Source: Kitasatospora kifunensis (GTDB taxonomy: Bacteria > Actinomycetota > Actinomycetes > Streptomycetales > Streptomycetaceae). From it: a stretch of DNA of 64,000 nt. The notes below the pieces were generated by a model that was not told where the DNA came from, did not search any database, and saw nothing but the letters and a program-made list of their open reading frames with translations. Made by a program: the position numbers and the translations under genes. Positions 1-7,838 of the stretch are shown piece after piece. The DNA lies in the NCBI RefSeq assembly GCF_014203855.1, contig NZ_JACHJV010000001.1, forward strand, positions 5,332,001 to 5,396,000, in the 5' to 3' direction. The first letter of the stretch is position 1; every line of letters begins with the position of its first letter.

Positions 1-512
1 TGCACGCCCGGCTGGCCGTGCTCGACCCGGCCGCCGCGGTCGCGATCCTGCCCAGCAACGGCCGGCGGATCGTGCGGGCGCTGGAGGTCATCGAGCTGAC
101 CGGTCGCCCGTTCACCGCCAGCCTGCCGAGCAACACCGCGGTCTACCCGGCGGTCCAGCTCGGCGTGGCCGTGCCGCGTCCGGAGCTGGACGAGCGGATC
201 GCCCTGCGGGTGGACCGGATGTGGCAGGCCGGTCTGCTGGAGGAGGTGCGGGCGCTGGAGGCGCGTGGATTGCGCGAGGGGCTGACGGCCGGTCGGGCCC
301 TCGGTTACCAACAGGTGCTGGCGCACTTCTCGGGCGAGTGCACCGAGGAGGAGGCGCGGGCCGAGACGGTGCGCGCCACCAAGCGGTTCGCGCGCCGTCA
401 GGAGTCCTGGTTCCGCCGGGACGAGCGGATCCACTGGCTCGAGCGGCCTGCCGGGGCCGACCCTGCCGACCTGCTGGAACGGTCGCTGAAGCTGATCGAA
501 GAGTCGTTCTGA
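1..512 (+). CDS. miaA: tRNA dimethylallyltransferase, C-terminal part
   Basis: Transfers the dimethylallyl group from DMAPP to A37 of tRNAs reading codons that start with U; cytosolic. Only about the last 170 residues are present. The frame is open to the left edge with its first full codon at position 3, so the N-terminal P-loop half lies outside the window. Family segments seen are NGRRIVRALEVIELTGRP, the GRALGYQQ motif and the C-terminal RFARRQESWFRRD just before the stop. The neighbours (membrane protein, dapF, RSH gene, hflX) match the usual streptomycete miaA context. Identification is secure; start and full length cannot be seen. Confidence 0.93.
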   Translation, partial: HARLAVLDPAAAVAILPSNGRRIVRALEVIELTGRPFTASLPSNTAVYPAVQLGVAVPRPELDERIALRVDRMWQAGLLEEVRALEARGLREGLTAGRALGYQQVLAHFSGECTEEEARAETVRATKRFARRQESWFRRDERIHWLERPAGADPADLLERSLKLIEESF

Positions 513-648
513 CGGCGGGTTCAGGCCGGGCGGGGCACCGGATTCAGCCATCCGCCGGTGCAGCTGCGCTCGCACGTGCAGGTGCAGGAGGAAGCCGGGA
601 TTACAGCCGGATCACGTCATGGCCACGGATCACCCGGTGACCCGGGTT

Positions 649-665
649 ACGCGCTGTGAGCGCGT
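649..665. repeat. short perfect inverted repeat between miaA and the next gene
   Basis: ACGCGCT (649-655), spacer GTG, AGCGCGT (659-665): a 7-bp perfect stem about 140 bases after miaA and 100 bases before the next start. There is no U-tract, so it could be a weak terminator or an operator. Nothing else recognisable lies in the 250-base gap. Confidence 0.35.
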
Positions 666-763
666 TGGGACATGCCATTATCGAGGCAAGAGGGGCCGGT
701 CGCGCGGGCCGGGCCCATCCGTTCGCGAGTTCCGGCTCGTGTCGAACTGTCAGGGGAGGCCGC

Positions 764-1438
764 GTGTCCACGGGTCCCGGCCCCGAAACCGAGCAGTTCC
801 CGCACCATGCCCTGGACCTGCCAGGGGCAGCGCACGGCCTCGACGCACCGGAGGCCGGCCTCGGCGCGATCACTGACCTGGCCGAGGAGGCGTTCGCCCT
901 GCCGCCCACCGACCTGCTGCCGCCCGCTCCGCTGCTCGCGCCTGGCGACCCGCTGTTGGACGACCCGCTGCTGGACGGTCCGCTATTGGATGACCCGCTG
1001 CTGGACGGTCCGCTGTTGGACGACGCCGCGCTGCTGATCGGCGACGCGTCGCGGGAGACCGATCCGGACGCCCCGCTCGGTCCGCTGGGCGACCCGGTGG
1101 TACTGGAGCGCGAGATCAGACCGCGCCGTCGGCTGCGCTGGTGGCAGATCCTGCCGATCGTGCTGATCGGGGTGGCCGGCTCGCTGATGTTCGCCTTCCC
1201 GCTGGCCTTCGGCTCCGGCGACGGCGGCGCCATGGTCGGCATGCTCGGTCTGCTGCTCACCTCCGCCTCGGTGGGCTGGGGCGGGATGGCGGCCCGCCGG
1301 GCCGGCTACGCCTGGCCCGGCCTGCCCCGGCGCGGCTCGGGTCGGCGGGCGGCCTGGCAGGCCATCGTCGTCTACACACTGATCGCCTGCGCCGCTTTCG
1401 GTCTTGCGGTCTGGCGGGTCGTTCAGCTGCGTTCCTGA
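764..1438 (+). CDS. small membrane protein with LLDDP/LLDGP repeats
   Basis: Function unknown. The predicted 224-residue protein has an acidic, proline-rich N-terminal half and a membrane-embedded C-terminal half. Residues 63-87 are five tandem pentapeptides alternating PLLDD and PLLDG, encoded by an obvious 30-bp DNA repeat. Three hydrophobic segments follow, at roughly residues 124-148, 153-175 and 195-217, with basic residues (RPRRRLRWW) just before the first. The GTG start was chosen because AGGGGAGG lies 4 bases upstream; an in-frame ATG at 656 lacks a ribosome site and would add a low-complexity leader. It sits between miaA and dapF, where S. coelicolor also carries a gene of unknown function as far as I recall. 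Confidence 0.72.
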   Translation: MSTGPGPETEQFPHHALDLPGAAHGLDAPEAGLGAITDLAEEAFALPPTDLLPPAPLLAPGDPLLDDPLLDGPLLDDPLLDGPLLDDAALLIGDASRETDPDAPLGPLGDPVVLEREIRPRRRLRWWQILPIVLIGVAGSLMFAFPLAFGSGDGGAMVGMLGLLLTSASVGWGGMAARRAGYAWPGLPRRGSGRRAAWQAIVVYTLIACAAFGLAVWRVVQLRS

Positions 1439-1526
1439 CGCCGCTCTCCTCGCCCGCGGCCGGTGCCCCTCCCCGCTGCCCGCGGCCAGCCGGTGGGGCG
1501 TCGTCCCTGGTGAGTACCATCGCAGG

Positions 1527-2414
1527 GTGAGCGCATCCACCCCGCAGGGCCTGCCCTTTCTCAAGGGTCACGGCACCGAGAACGACTTCGTGATCATCCC
1601 CGACTTCGACGGCCTGCTGCGGCTGGGCCCGGCCGAGGTGGCCCGGCTGTGCGACCGGCGCGCGGGGATCGGCGGCGACGGCCTGCTGCGCGTGGTCCGC
1701 TCGGCCCGGGACGAGGCCGCGGCCGCACTGGCCGAGCAGGCCGAGTGGTTCATGGACTACCGCAACTCCGACGGCAGCGTCGCCGAGATGTGCGGCAACG
1801 GCGTGCGGGTCTTCGCCCGCTACCTGGTGCACGCCGGGCTGGCCGAGCCGGGGCCGCTCGCGGTGGCCACCCGGGCCGGGGTGCGTCACGTGCTGGTCGC
1901 CGAGGACGGCCCGGACGGTACGCCCGGCGAGATCACCGTGGACATGGGGCGGGCGCTGCTGCCCGGGCCTGACGACATCGAGGTGGCGGTGGGGGAGCGG
2001 CGCTGGCCGGCCCGCAACGTCAACATGGGCAATCCGCACGCGGTGGTCTTCGTGGCCGACCTCGCGCAGGCCGGGAACCTGTACGGCGCACCGGAGGTCA
2101 GCCCCGCCGAGGCCTACCCGCAGGGCGTCAACGTCGAGTTCGTGGTCGACCGGGGCGAGCGCCACGTCGCGATGCGGGTGCACGAGCGCGGCTCGGGCGA
2201 GACCCGCTCCTGCGGCACCGGCACCTGCGCGGTGGCGGTGGCCGCGGCCCGCCGGGACGGGCTCGACCCGGCGGTCACCGGGGAGCCGGTCAGCTACACC
2301 GTGGACGTCCCCGGCGGGCGACTGGTGATCACCGAGCAGCCGGACGGGCGGATCGCGATGACCGGGCCGGCCGTGCTGGTGGCCGCCGGCGTGATCGAGC
2401 CCGGCTGGCTCTGA
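1527..2414 (+). CDS. dapF: diaminopimelate epimerase
   Basis: Interconverts LL- and meso-diaminopimelate in the lysine and peptidoglycan precursor pathway; cytosolic, PLP-independent, using two cysteines. Both catalytic cysteines are visible: Cys89 in MCGNGVRVF and Cys229 in GETRSCGTGTCA. The N-terminal FLKGHGTENDF and the NMGNPHAV segment are also typical. The 295 residues fit the family. The GTG at 1527 was chosen because the conserved sequence begins 10 codons later; the ribosome site is weak. The gene is followed by tandem repeats and then the RSH gene. Confidence 0.95.
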   Translation: MSASTPQGLPFLKGHGTENDFVIIPDFDGLLRLGPAEVARLCDRRAGIGGDGLLRVVRSARDEAAAALAEQAEWFMDYRNSDGSVAEMCGNGVRVFARYLVHAGLAEPGPLAVATRAGVRHVLVAEDGPDGTPGEITVDMGRALLPGPDDIEVAVGERRWPARNVNMGNPHAVVFVADLAQAGNLYGAPEVSPAEAYPQGVNVEFVVDRGERHVAMRVHERGSGETRSCGTGTCAVAVAAARRDGLDPAVTGEPVSYTVDVPGGRLVITEQPDGRIAMTGPAVLVAAGVIEPGWL

Positions 2415-2488
2415 GGTCGGGTCGGCCGAGGTCGGGTCGGCCGAGACCGGGGCGGCCGAGGTCGGTCAGCCGAGGTCAGGCCAGCTGA
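2415..2488 (+). repeat. degenerate 15-bp tandem repeat after dapF
   Basis: Two identical copies of GGTCGGGTCGGCCGA (2415-2429 and 2430-2444) are followed by three diverged copies (GACCGGGGCGGCCGA, a 14-base GGTCGGTCAGCCGA and GGTCAGGCCAGCTGA). The array runs directly into the CAGCTGATG inverted repeat. Confidence 0.7.
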
Positions 2489-2594
2489 TGGCACATCAGC
2501 TGAAATCGAGTCAGCTGATGTTCCGTTAGCGGAGTTGCCCGCTTTCCCCGTTCCGCGCGGCCGCGAATCCGCCCGTTCGAGTGATCCCGCTAAC
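2482..2594. promoter_or_regulatory. inverted-repeat-rich leader upstream of the RSH gene
   Basis: CAGCTGATG (2482-2490), spacer GCA and CATCAGCTG (2494-2502) form a perfect 9-bp inverted repeat; a third direct copy lies at 2512-2520. A second pair, GTTAGCGG (2525-2532) and CCGCTAAC (2587-2594), flanks 54 bases. These could be protein-binding sites or alternative RNA structures controlling the gene that starts at 2688. The structures are seen; the role is inferred. Confidence 0.45.
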
Positions 2595-2687
2595 AGAGCG
2601 GAAGCAGGGCCTCGCGGAACGTGTTGTGCTCGGTAGCATGGACCACCGGGGCAGCGAGCGCTCCGGTGCTCGCTGCCGGAGGTTGCC

Positions 2688-5090
2688 ATGACCGTTGAGA
2701 CCGGCCGGCCCACCAGCCCGGCCTCGTCCGCAGAGCCGCAGTCCCCCCAGTCCCGGGCGCCCGAGCCCTCGCCCGCCGAGCCGCCGCCCCAGGGCCTTCG
2801 GCTGCTCGGCCGGGCCGCGCTGGGCCGCGCGGGCCGGGCCGCGCTGCTGGCCACCGGGCGACCGCCGGTGCCGGACGCCATCGAGCCGATCGTCCAGGCG
2901 CATCGCCGCCACCACCCGCAGGCCGACCTCGCGCTGCTCGGCCGCGCCTACCGGACGGCCGAGGCCAGCCACCGCGGTCAGAAGCGCAAGAGCGGCGAGG
3001 CTTTCATCACCCACCCGCTGGCCGTCACGATGATCCTGGCCCAGCTCGGCGCCGAGACCACCACCCTGGTGGCCTCCCTGCTGCACGACACCGTCGAGGA
3101 CACCGAGGTGACGGTCGATCAGGTCGCCGCCGCCTACGGCCCCGAGGTGGCCTATCTGGTGGACGGCGTGACCAAGCTGGAGAAGGTCGACTTCGGCGCG
3201 GCGGCAGAGGCGGAAACGTTCCGCAAGATGCTGGTCGCCACCGGGGACGACGTGCGGGTGATGGTGATCAAGCTCGCCGACCGGCTGCACAACATGCGGA
3301 CGATCCGGCACATGAAGCCGGCCAGTCAGGCCCGGATCGCCAAGGTCACCCGGGACGTACTGATCCCGTTGGCCGAGCGGCTGGGCATCCAGGTGGTCAA
3401 GACGGAGCTGGAGGACATCGTCTTCGCCACCCTGCACCCCGAGGAGTACGCCAGGACCAGGGCGCTGATCGCCGCTCAGGAGGCCGCGCAGGACACGCTG
3501 CTCCTCCCGTTCGCCGCCGCGCTGCGCCGGCAGCTGGCCGAGTCGGGGGTGGCGGCGGAGGTCACCGTGCGGCCCCGGCACTGCGTCTCGGTGCACCGGG
3601 AGCTGCTGCGCCGTGGCCAGGCCCCGACGGACCGGCCGGCCCCGGCCGACCTGGCCCGGTTGCTGGTGGTGGTGGAGGAGAATGCCGACTGCTACGCCGT
3701 CCTCGGTGAGCTGCACACCTGCTGGACCCCGCTGCCCGGCGAGTTCAAGGACTTCGTGGCCGCCCCGAAGTTCAACCTCTACCAGTCGCTGCACACCGCG
3801 GTCTCGGTGGACGGCGCGGTGGTCGAGGTGCTGGTCCGCACCCCCCGGATGCACCAGATCGCCGAGTTCGGCGTGGTCGCGCTCGGCAGCCCCCAGCCGC
3901 TCGGAACGGCGCAGGCGGGCTCCGAGCAGGCCGGGCGGGACGAGCTGGACGGCACCGATCCGGCCCGACCCGGCTGGCTCAGCCGGCTGCTGGAATGGCA
4001 GCAGGAGACCCCGGACCCGGACGCCTTCTGGTCCACGCTGACCGCCGACCTCTCCGGCGACCGGGAGATCACCGCCGTCACCGAGGAGGGTGCCACCCTG
4101 GTGCTGCCGGCCGGTGCCAGCTGCGTGGACGCGGCCTACCAGCTGGGGGAGGAGATCGGCCACCGCTGTATCGGTGCCCGGGTGAACGGGCGCCTGGTGG
4201 CCCTGGCCACCCTGCTGGTGGACGGTGACGTGCTGGGGGTGCTGACCGAGCCGGGCGGTGGCCCCGGAGCGCCGGAGCCCTCGGGGCCCAGCCCGCAGTG
4301 GCTGGAGTTCGCGCACACGCCGGTGGCCCGGCTCGCCATCGAGCGCTGGCTGCTCGGCCACCCGGGCGCCGCGCTGCCCGAGGACCCGCGCGAGGCGGGT
4401 CAGGCCGCTGCACCGGTGCCGCCCGCGGTGCCCGTCGTGGCCGAGCGGCTGCCCTCCGCCCGGGCGCACAGTGGGCACGGCCGCCTGGTGATCGCCCCCG
4501 GCCACCCCGGGGCGGCCGTGCGGCTGGCCCGCTGCTGCACACCGGTGCCGCCGGACCGGGTGACGGGCTTCCAGATCCGCGGTGGCTCGATCGCCGTGCA
4601 TCGCACCGACTGCCCCACCGGCGAGCGGATGCGCGGGGCGGGGCGCGGCCCGGTGCAGCTGGACTGGGCGCCCGGGGCCGGCACGGCGCTCGCCAGCGGT
4701 GTTCCGGCCCCGTTCCGGGTCACCCTGCAGGCCGAGGCGCTGAACCGCCCAGGGCTGCTGGCCGACCTCACGGCCGCGATGTCGGCCACCGGCCTGGACA
4801 TCGTCTCGGCCGTGGTCGAACCGCCCCAGCAGCTGCGGGTCCGGCACACCTACACCGTGGAGCTGCCGGGTGCCGCGACGCTGCCCGTGGTGATGCGCGC
4901 GATGCTGCGGGTCTCCGGGGTCTACGACGTCCGCCGCCCGGGCCTGGAGGCCCCGCGCCCACCCCGGTTGCGTCCGCACCCCCGTTCTGCCGCAAATGCG
5001 GGTGACCCGACCCCTGCGCCCGTGCGACCATCGAAGGGAATTCGGGACCGCTCCGCCGCGTTACGCGCTGTGGAGGGGCAGACCGATTAG
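2688..5090 (+). CDS. rshA: RelA/SpoT-family (p)ppGpp protein, RshA type
   Basis: Stringent-response enzyme controlling the alarmone (p)ppGpp. Domain order: N-terminal extension (1-65); HD hydrolase domain (about 80-240) with the intact LLHDTVEDT motif (His133-Asp134), GQKRKSGEAFITHP and LADRLHNMR; synthetase-like domain (about 285-420); TGS domain (about 455-515); C-terminal ACT domain (from about 675). The synthetase region keeps the FNLYQSLHT and EVLVRT elements but reads RPRH where RPKH is usual, and ARLLVVV where synthetases usually have an Arg in the GVR/GIR segment; the AAHW element is absent. It may therefore be mainly a hydrolase. The ATG has GGAGG 5 bases upstream. Position between dapF and hflX matches S. 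coelicolor rshA rather than relA. Confidence 0.88.
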   Translation: MTVETGRPTSPASSAEPQSPQSRAPEPSPAEPPPQGLRLLGRAALGRAGRAALLATGRPPVPDAIEPIVQAHRRHHPQADLALLGRAYRTAEASHRGQKRKSGEAFITHPLAVTMILAQLGAETTTLVASLLHDTVEDTEVTVDQVAAAYGPEVAYLVDGVTKLEKVDFGAAAEAETFRKMLVATGDDVRVMVIKLADRLHNMRTIRHMKPASQARIAKVTRDVLIPLAERLGIQVVKTELEDIVFATLHPEEYARTRALIAAQEAAQDTLLLPFAAALRRQLAESGVAAEVTVRPRHCVSVHRELLRRGQAPTDRPAPADLARLLVVVEENADCYAVLGELHTCWTPLPGEFKDFVAAPKFNLYQSLHTAVSVDGAVVEVLVRTPRMHQIAEFGVVALGSPQPLGTAQAGSEQAGRDELDGTDPARPGWLSRLLEWQQETPDPDAFWSTLTADLSGDREITAVTEEGATLVLPAGASCVDAAYQLGEEIGHRCIGARVNGRLVALATLLVDGDVLGVLTEPGGGPGAPEPSGPSPQWLEFAHTPVARLAIERWLLGHPGAALPEDPREAGQAAAPVPPAVPVVAERLPSARAHSGHGRLVIAPGHPGAAVRLARCCTPVPPDRVTGFQIRGGSIAVHRTDCPTGERMRGAGRGPVQLDWAPGAGTALASGVPAPFRVTLQAEALNRPGLLADLTAAMSATGLDIVSAVVEPPQQLRVRHTYTVELPGAATLPVVMRAMLRVSGVYDVRRPGLEAPRPPRLRPHPRSAANAGDPTPAPVRPSKGIRDRSAALRAVEGQTD

Positions 5091-5102
5091 CCCCGTTCCG
5101 TT

Positions 5103-5120
5103 GAGATATTCCGAGATATT
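5103..5120 (+). repeat. GAGATATT direct repeat in the hflX leader
   Basis: Two copies of GAGATATT (5103-5110 and 5113-5120) with a 10-base period lie in the 39-base gap before hflX. The stretch is unusually AT-rich for this DNA. It could be a transcription factor half-site pair or simply the leader. Confidence 0.35.
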
Positions 5121-5129
5121 AAGGACACG

Positions 5130-6647
5130 ATGACCTCCACGTTCGAAGACCGCGATCTTTCCAGTGCGACCGACGGCCGCAGCGCCCGTCGTCCCGCTGA
5201 CCTCCGGGCCGAAGCGCTGATGGACGAGGACCTCGCGGCGATCGACGAGGACTTCGGCCAGAACTACGACGGTGACCAGTACGACCGCAGTGAGCGCGCC
5301 GCGCTGCGCCGCGTGGCCGGTCTGTCCACCGAGCTCGAGGACGTCACCGAGGTCGAGTACCGCCAGCTGCGTCTGGAGCGTGTGGTGCTCGTGGGCGTCT
5401 GGACCGACGGCACGGCCCAGGAGGCCGAGAACTCGCTCGCCGAGCTCGCCGCTCTGGCCGAGACGGCCGGCTCCCAGGTGCTCGACGGGGTGATCCAGCG
5501 TCGCGACAAGCCCGACGCCGCCACCTACATCGGGTCCGGCAAGGCCAAGGAGCTGCGCGACATCGTCGCCGCCACCGGGGCCGACACCGTGGTCTGCGAC
5601 GGTGAGCTGACCCCCGGTCAGCTGATCCACCTCGAGGACGTGGTGAAGGTCAAGGTGGTCGACCGGACCGCGCTGATCCTCGACATCTTCGCCCAGCACG
5701 CCAAGTCCCGCGAGGGCAAGGCGCAGGTCTCGCTGGCGCAGATGCAGTACATGCTGCCGCGCCTGCGTGGTTGGGGTCAGTCGCTGTCCCGGCAGATGGG
5801 TGGTGGTGGCGCCGGTGCGTCCGGTGGCGGCATGGCCACCCGTGGTCCCGGTGAGACCAAGATCGAGACCGACCGGCGTCGGATCCGCGAGAAGATGGCG
5901 AAGCTCCGCAAGGAGATCGCCGACATGAAGAAGGGCCGGGACACCAAGCGCCAGGAGCGCAAGCGCCACCAGGTGCCTTCGGTGGCCATCGCGGGCTACA
6001 CCAACGCCGGCAAGTCCTCCCTGCTCAACCGGCTCACCGGCGCCGGCGTCCTGGTGGAGAACGCGCTGTTCGCCACCCTGGACCCGACCGTGCGCCGCGC
6101 CCAGACCCCCGGCGGCCGGCTGTACACGCTGGCCGACACCGTCGGCTTCGTCCGGCACCTGCCGCACCACCTGGTCGAGGCCTTCCGCTCGACCATGGAG
6201 GAGGTCGCCGACGCCGACCTGATCCTGCACGTGGTGGACGGCTCGCACCCCGAGCCGGAGACCCAGCTGGCGGCGGTCCGCGAGGTGATCGTCTCGGTCG
6301 ACGCGCAGAGCGTGCCGGAGATCGTGGTGATCAACAAGGCTGACGCCGCCGACCCGCACGTGCTGCAGCGGCTGCTGCGCCGCGAGCCGCACGCGATCGT
6401 CGTCTCCGCCCGCACCGGGCTGGGGATGGAGGAGCTGCTCGCGCTGATCGACCAGGAGCTGCCGCGTCCGGCGGTCGAGGTCCAGGCGCTGGTCCCGTAC
6501 ACCAGGGGTGACCTGGTCTCCCGGGTGCACGCCGAGGGCGAGCTGCTGGAGACCGAGCACACCGGCGAGGGCACGCTGCTGCGCGCCAAGGTGGCGGCCG
6601 AGCTGGCCGCCGAGCTGGAGCGCTACGCGGTGGCCGTCCAGCGCTGA
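5130..6647 (+). CDS. hflX: ribosome-associated GTPase HflX
   Basis: GTPase that binds the large ribosomal subunit and splits stalled ribosomes under stress; cytosolic. The 505-residue protein has the HflX N-terminal domain (about 80-215, including TYIGSGKAKELR), a GPGETKIETDRR linker and helical hairpin, then the G domain: G1 AGYTNAGKSS near residue 288, G3 DTVGFVRHLPH near 336 and G4 NKAD near 402. The acidic N-terminal 75 residues are an extension common in actinobacteria. AAGGA lies 4 bases before the ATG. It follows the RSH gene by 39 bases and is closed by a strong hairpin, so the two may be cotranscribed. Confidence 0.96.
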   Translation: MTSTFEDRDLSSATDGRSARRPADLRAEALMDEDLAAIDEDFGQNYDGDQYDRSERAALRRVAGLSTELEDVTEVEYRQLRLERVVLVGVWTDGTAQEAENSLAELAALAETAGSQVLDGVIQRRDKPDAATYIGSGKAKELRDIVAATGADTVVCDGELTPGQLIHLEDVVKVKVVDRTALILDIFAQHAKSREGKAQVSLAQMQYMLPRLRGWGQSLSRQMGGGGAGASGGGMATRGPGETKIETDRRRIREKMAKLRKEIADMKKGRDTKRQERKRHQVPSVAIAGYTNAGKSSLLNRLTGAGVLVENALFATLDPTVRRAQTPGGRLYTLADTVGFVRHLPHHLVEAFRSTMEEVADADLILHVVDGSHPEPETQLAAVREVIVSVDAQSVPEIVVINKADAADPHVLQRLLRREPHAIVVSARTGLGMEELLALIDQELPRPAVEVQALVPYTRGDLVSRVHAEGELLETEHTGEGTLLRAKVAAELAAELERYAVAVQR

Positions 6648-6672
6648 GCGCCGGCACTGAGCGCACCCGCCG

Positions 6673-6710
6673 AACGCGAAGGGCCCCGGTGATCCGGGGC
6701 CCTTCGCGTT
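6673..6710. terminator. bidirectional terminator, hflX / protease
   Basis: A perfect 17-bp stem (6673-6689 with 6694-6710) closes on a TGAT loop. It lies between convergent hflX and the minus-strand protease gene, so it can serve both. The A and T ends of the stem give a short U-tract in each direction. Confidence 0.9.
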
Positions 6711-6737
6711 GCCCGGTCGGCCTTAAGACCGAGCACG

Positions 6738-7838
6738 TCAGTTCAGCTGGGTCATCGAGGTGAACATCTGCTGTGCCTCGTCGTCCAGCTCCGGCCCGGC
6801 CACCCAGCTCGCCGGGCTGGGCCCGATCGAGGTGTTGCTGACCAGCACCGGCTTGCCCTCGGGGCCGGTCGCCAGCCAGCCGCCGCCGCTGGCACCGCCG
6901 GTCATGGTGCAGCCGATGGTCAGCATGGTGGGCCGGGTCGGATCGTAGGAGAGCCGGCCCGGGTGGCCGCCGGCGCAGGAGTCCAGCTCCTGGCCGTCGA
7001 AGGGCTTGGCGGCGGGGAACCCGTAGGCGGTCACCGCGTCGAGCCGCTCACGCGGGGCGTTGAACCAGATCGGGACCGAGCCGCCGACCTCCTCCTCCAG
7101 TGACTTCCCGGGCAGGTCGGGGTCGGTCACCCGGATGATCCCCGAGTCGTACTGGTTGACCGAGCCGCCCGAGTCGCCGCCCTCCGCCATCCACTGCGGC
7201 GAGACCATGGCGTAGTTCGCCCACCACCGGCCGTACGGCGCGACCTGGGCCAGGGTGGCCTGCTGGCCGTCGCTGGCCGCCCCCGAGCTGTTGTAGTCCG
7301 GGACGAAGGCGATGTTCTTCAGCCAGTCGGCGCCCTTACCGCCGTGCAGACAGTGCCCGGCGGTCCACACCAGGTTGCTCTTGCCGGGGTGCTGCGGGTC
7401 GCTCACCACGGTGCCGGAGCAGACGTAGGTGCCCTGCGGGCTCTTGGCGAAGAGCTTGCCGAAGACCGCGAGGCCGGCCGGGTAGGGGTGCTGCTCGCCC
7501 CGCGCCTGGACGGCGGCGGGCAGCGGATCGTTGCGGGTGTCCGCCGCGCTGGGTGAACCCGCCGGCTGCGGGCCCGGGGTCGTGGCCGCCGGCGGGGTCG
7601 GGGCGCTCTGGGCGGCCGGGGTGGCCGCCTTCATCGCCGCGGGCGACCAGAGGTCCTTGGCGATCTCGTTCTTCAGCAGGTGCTGGTGCGCCCACCGGGA
7701 CCAGTCGGAGGCGCTCCAGCTGCGCAGGTTCCGCAGGTCGGCGGTCCGCTCCGGGCCCGAACCGCACCCGGCGGTGAGCGCCAGGCCGACGGCCAGAGCG
7801 GCGGCGAGCGGAACCCGCGCGCTGGTCCGGCTGATCAT
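6738..7838 (-). CDS. trypsin-like serine peptidase, lipoprotein
   Basis: Probable extracytoplasmic serine protease anchored as a lipoprotein. The N-terminus has basic residues, a hydrophobic core and a lipobox ending at Cys25 (ALTAGC). Alanine/proline-rich sequence precedes the peptidase domain, which contains VWTAGHC (catalytic His162) and GGASGGGW (catalytic Ser317); YDSGIIRV probably holds the Asp. The ATG overlaps the stop of the upstream paralogue by one base (TGATG), implying translational coupling. It resembles that paralogue along its whole length, so the pair arose by tandem duplication. Natural substrates cannot be read from the sequence. Confidence 0.86.
   Translation of the reverse strand: MISRTSARVPLAAALAVGLALTAGCGSGPERTADLRNLRSWSASDWSRWAHQHLLKNEIAKDLWSPAAMKAATPAAQSAPTPPAATTPGPQPAGSPSAADTRNDPLPAAVQARGEQHPYPAGLAVFGKLFAKSPQGTYVCSGTVVSDPQHPGKSNLVWTAGHCLHGGKGADWLKNIAFVPDYNSSGAASDGQQATLAQVAPYGRWWANYAMVSPQWMAEGGDSGGSVNQYDSGIIRVTDPDLPGKSLEEEVGGSVPIWFNAPRERLDAVTAYGFPAAKPFDGQELDSCAGGHPGRLSYDPTRPTMLTIGCTMTGGASGGGWLATGPEGKPVLVSNTSIGPSPASWVAGPELDDEAQQMFTSMTQLN

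Noticed and set aside
646..5072. Identical 13-mer GTTACGCGCTGTG at 646-658 and 5060-5072.
   Set aside because: Several identical 13-mers are expected by chance in a 64-kb GC-rich window, and the contexts differ (intergenic versus the end of a gene).
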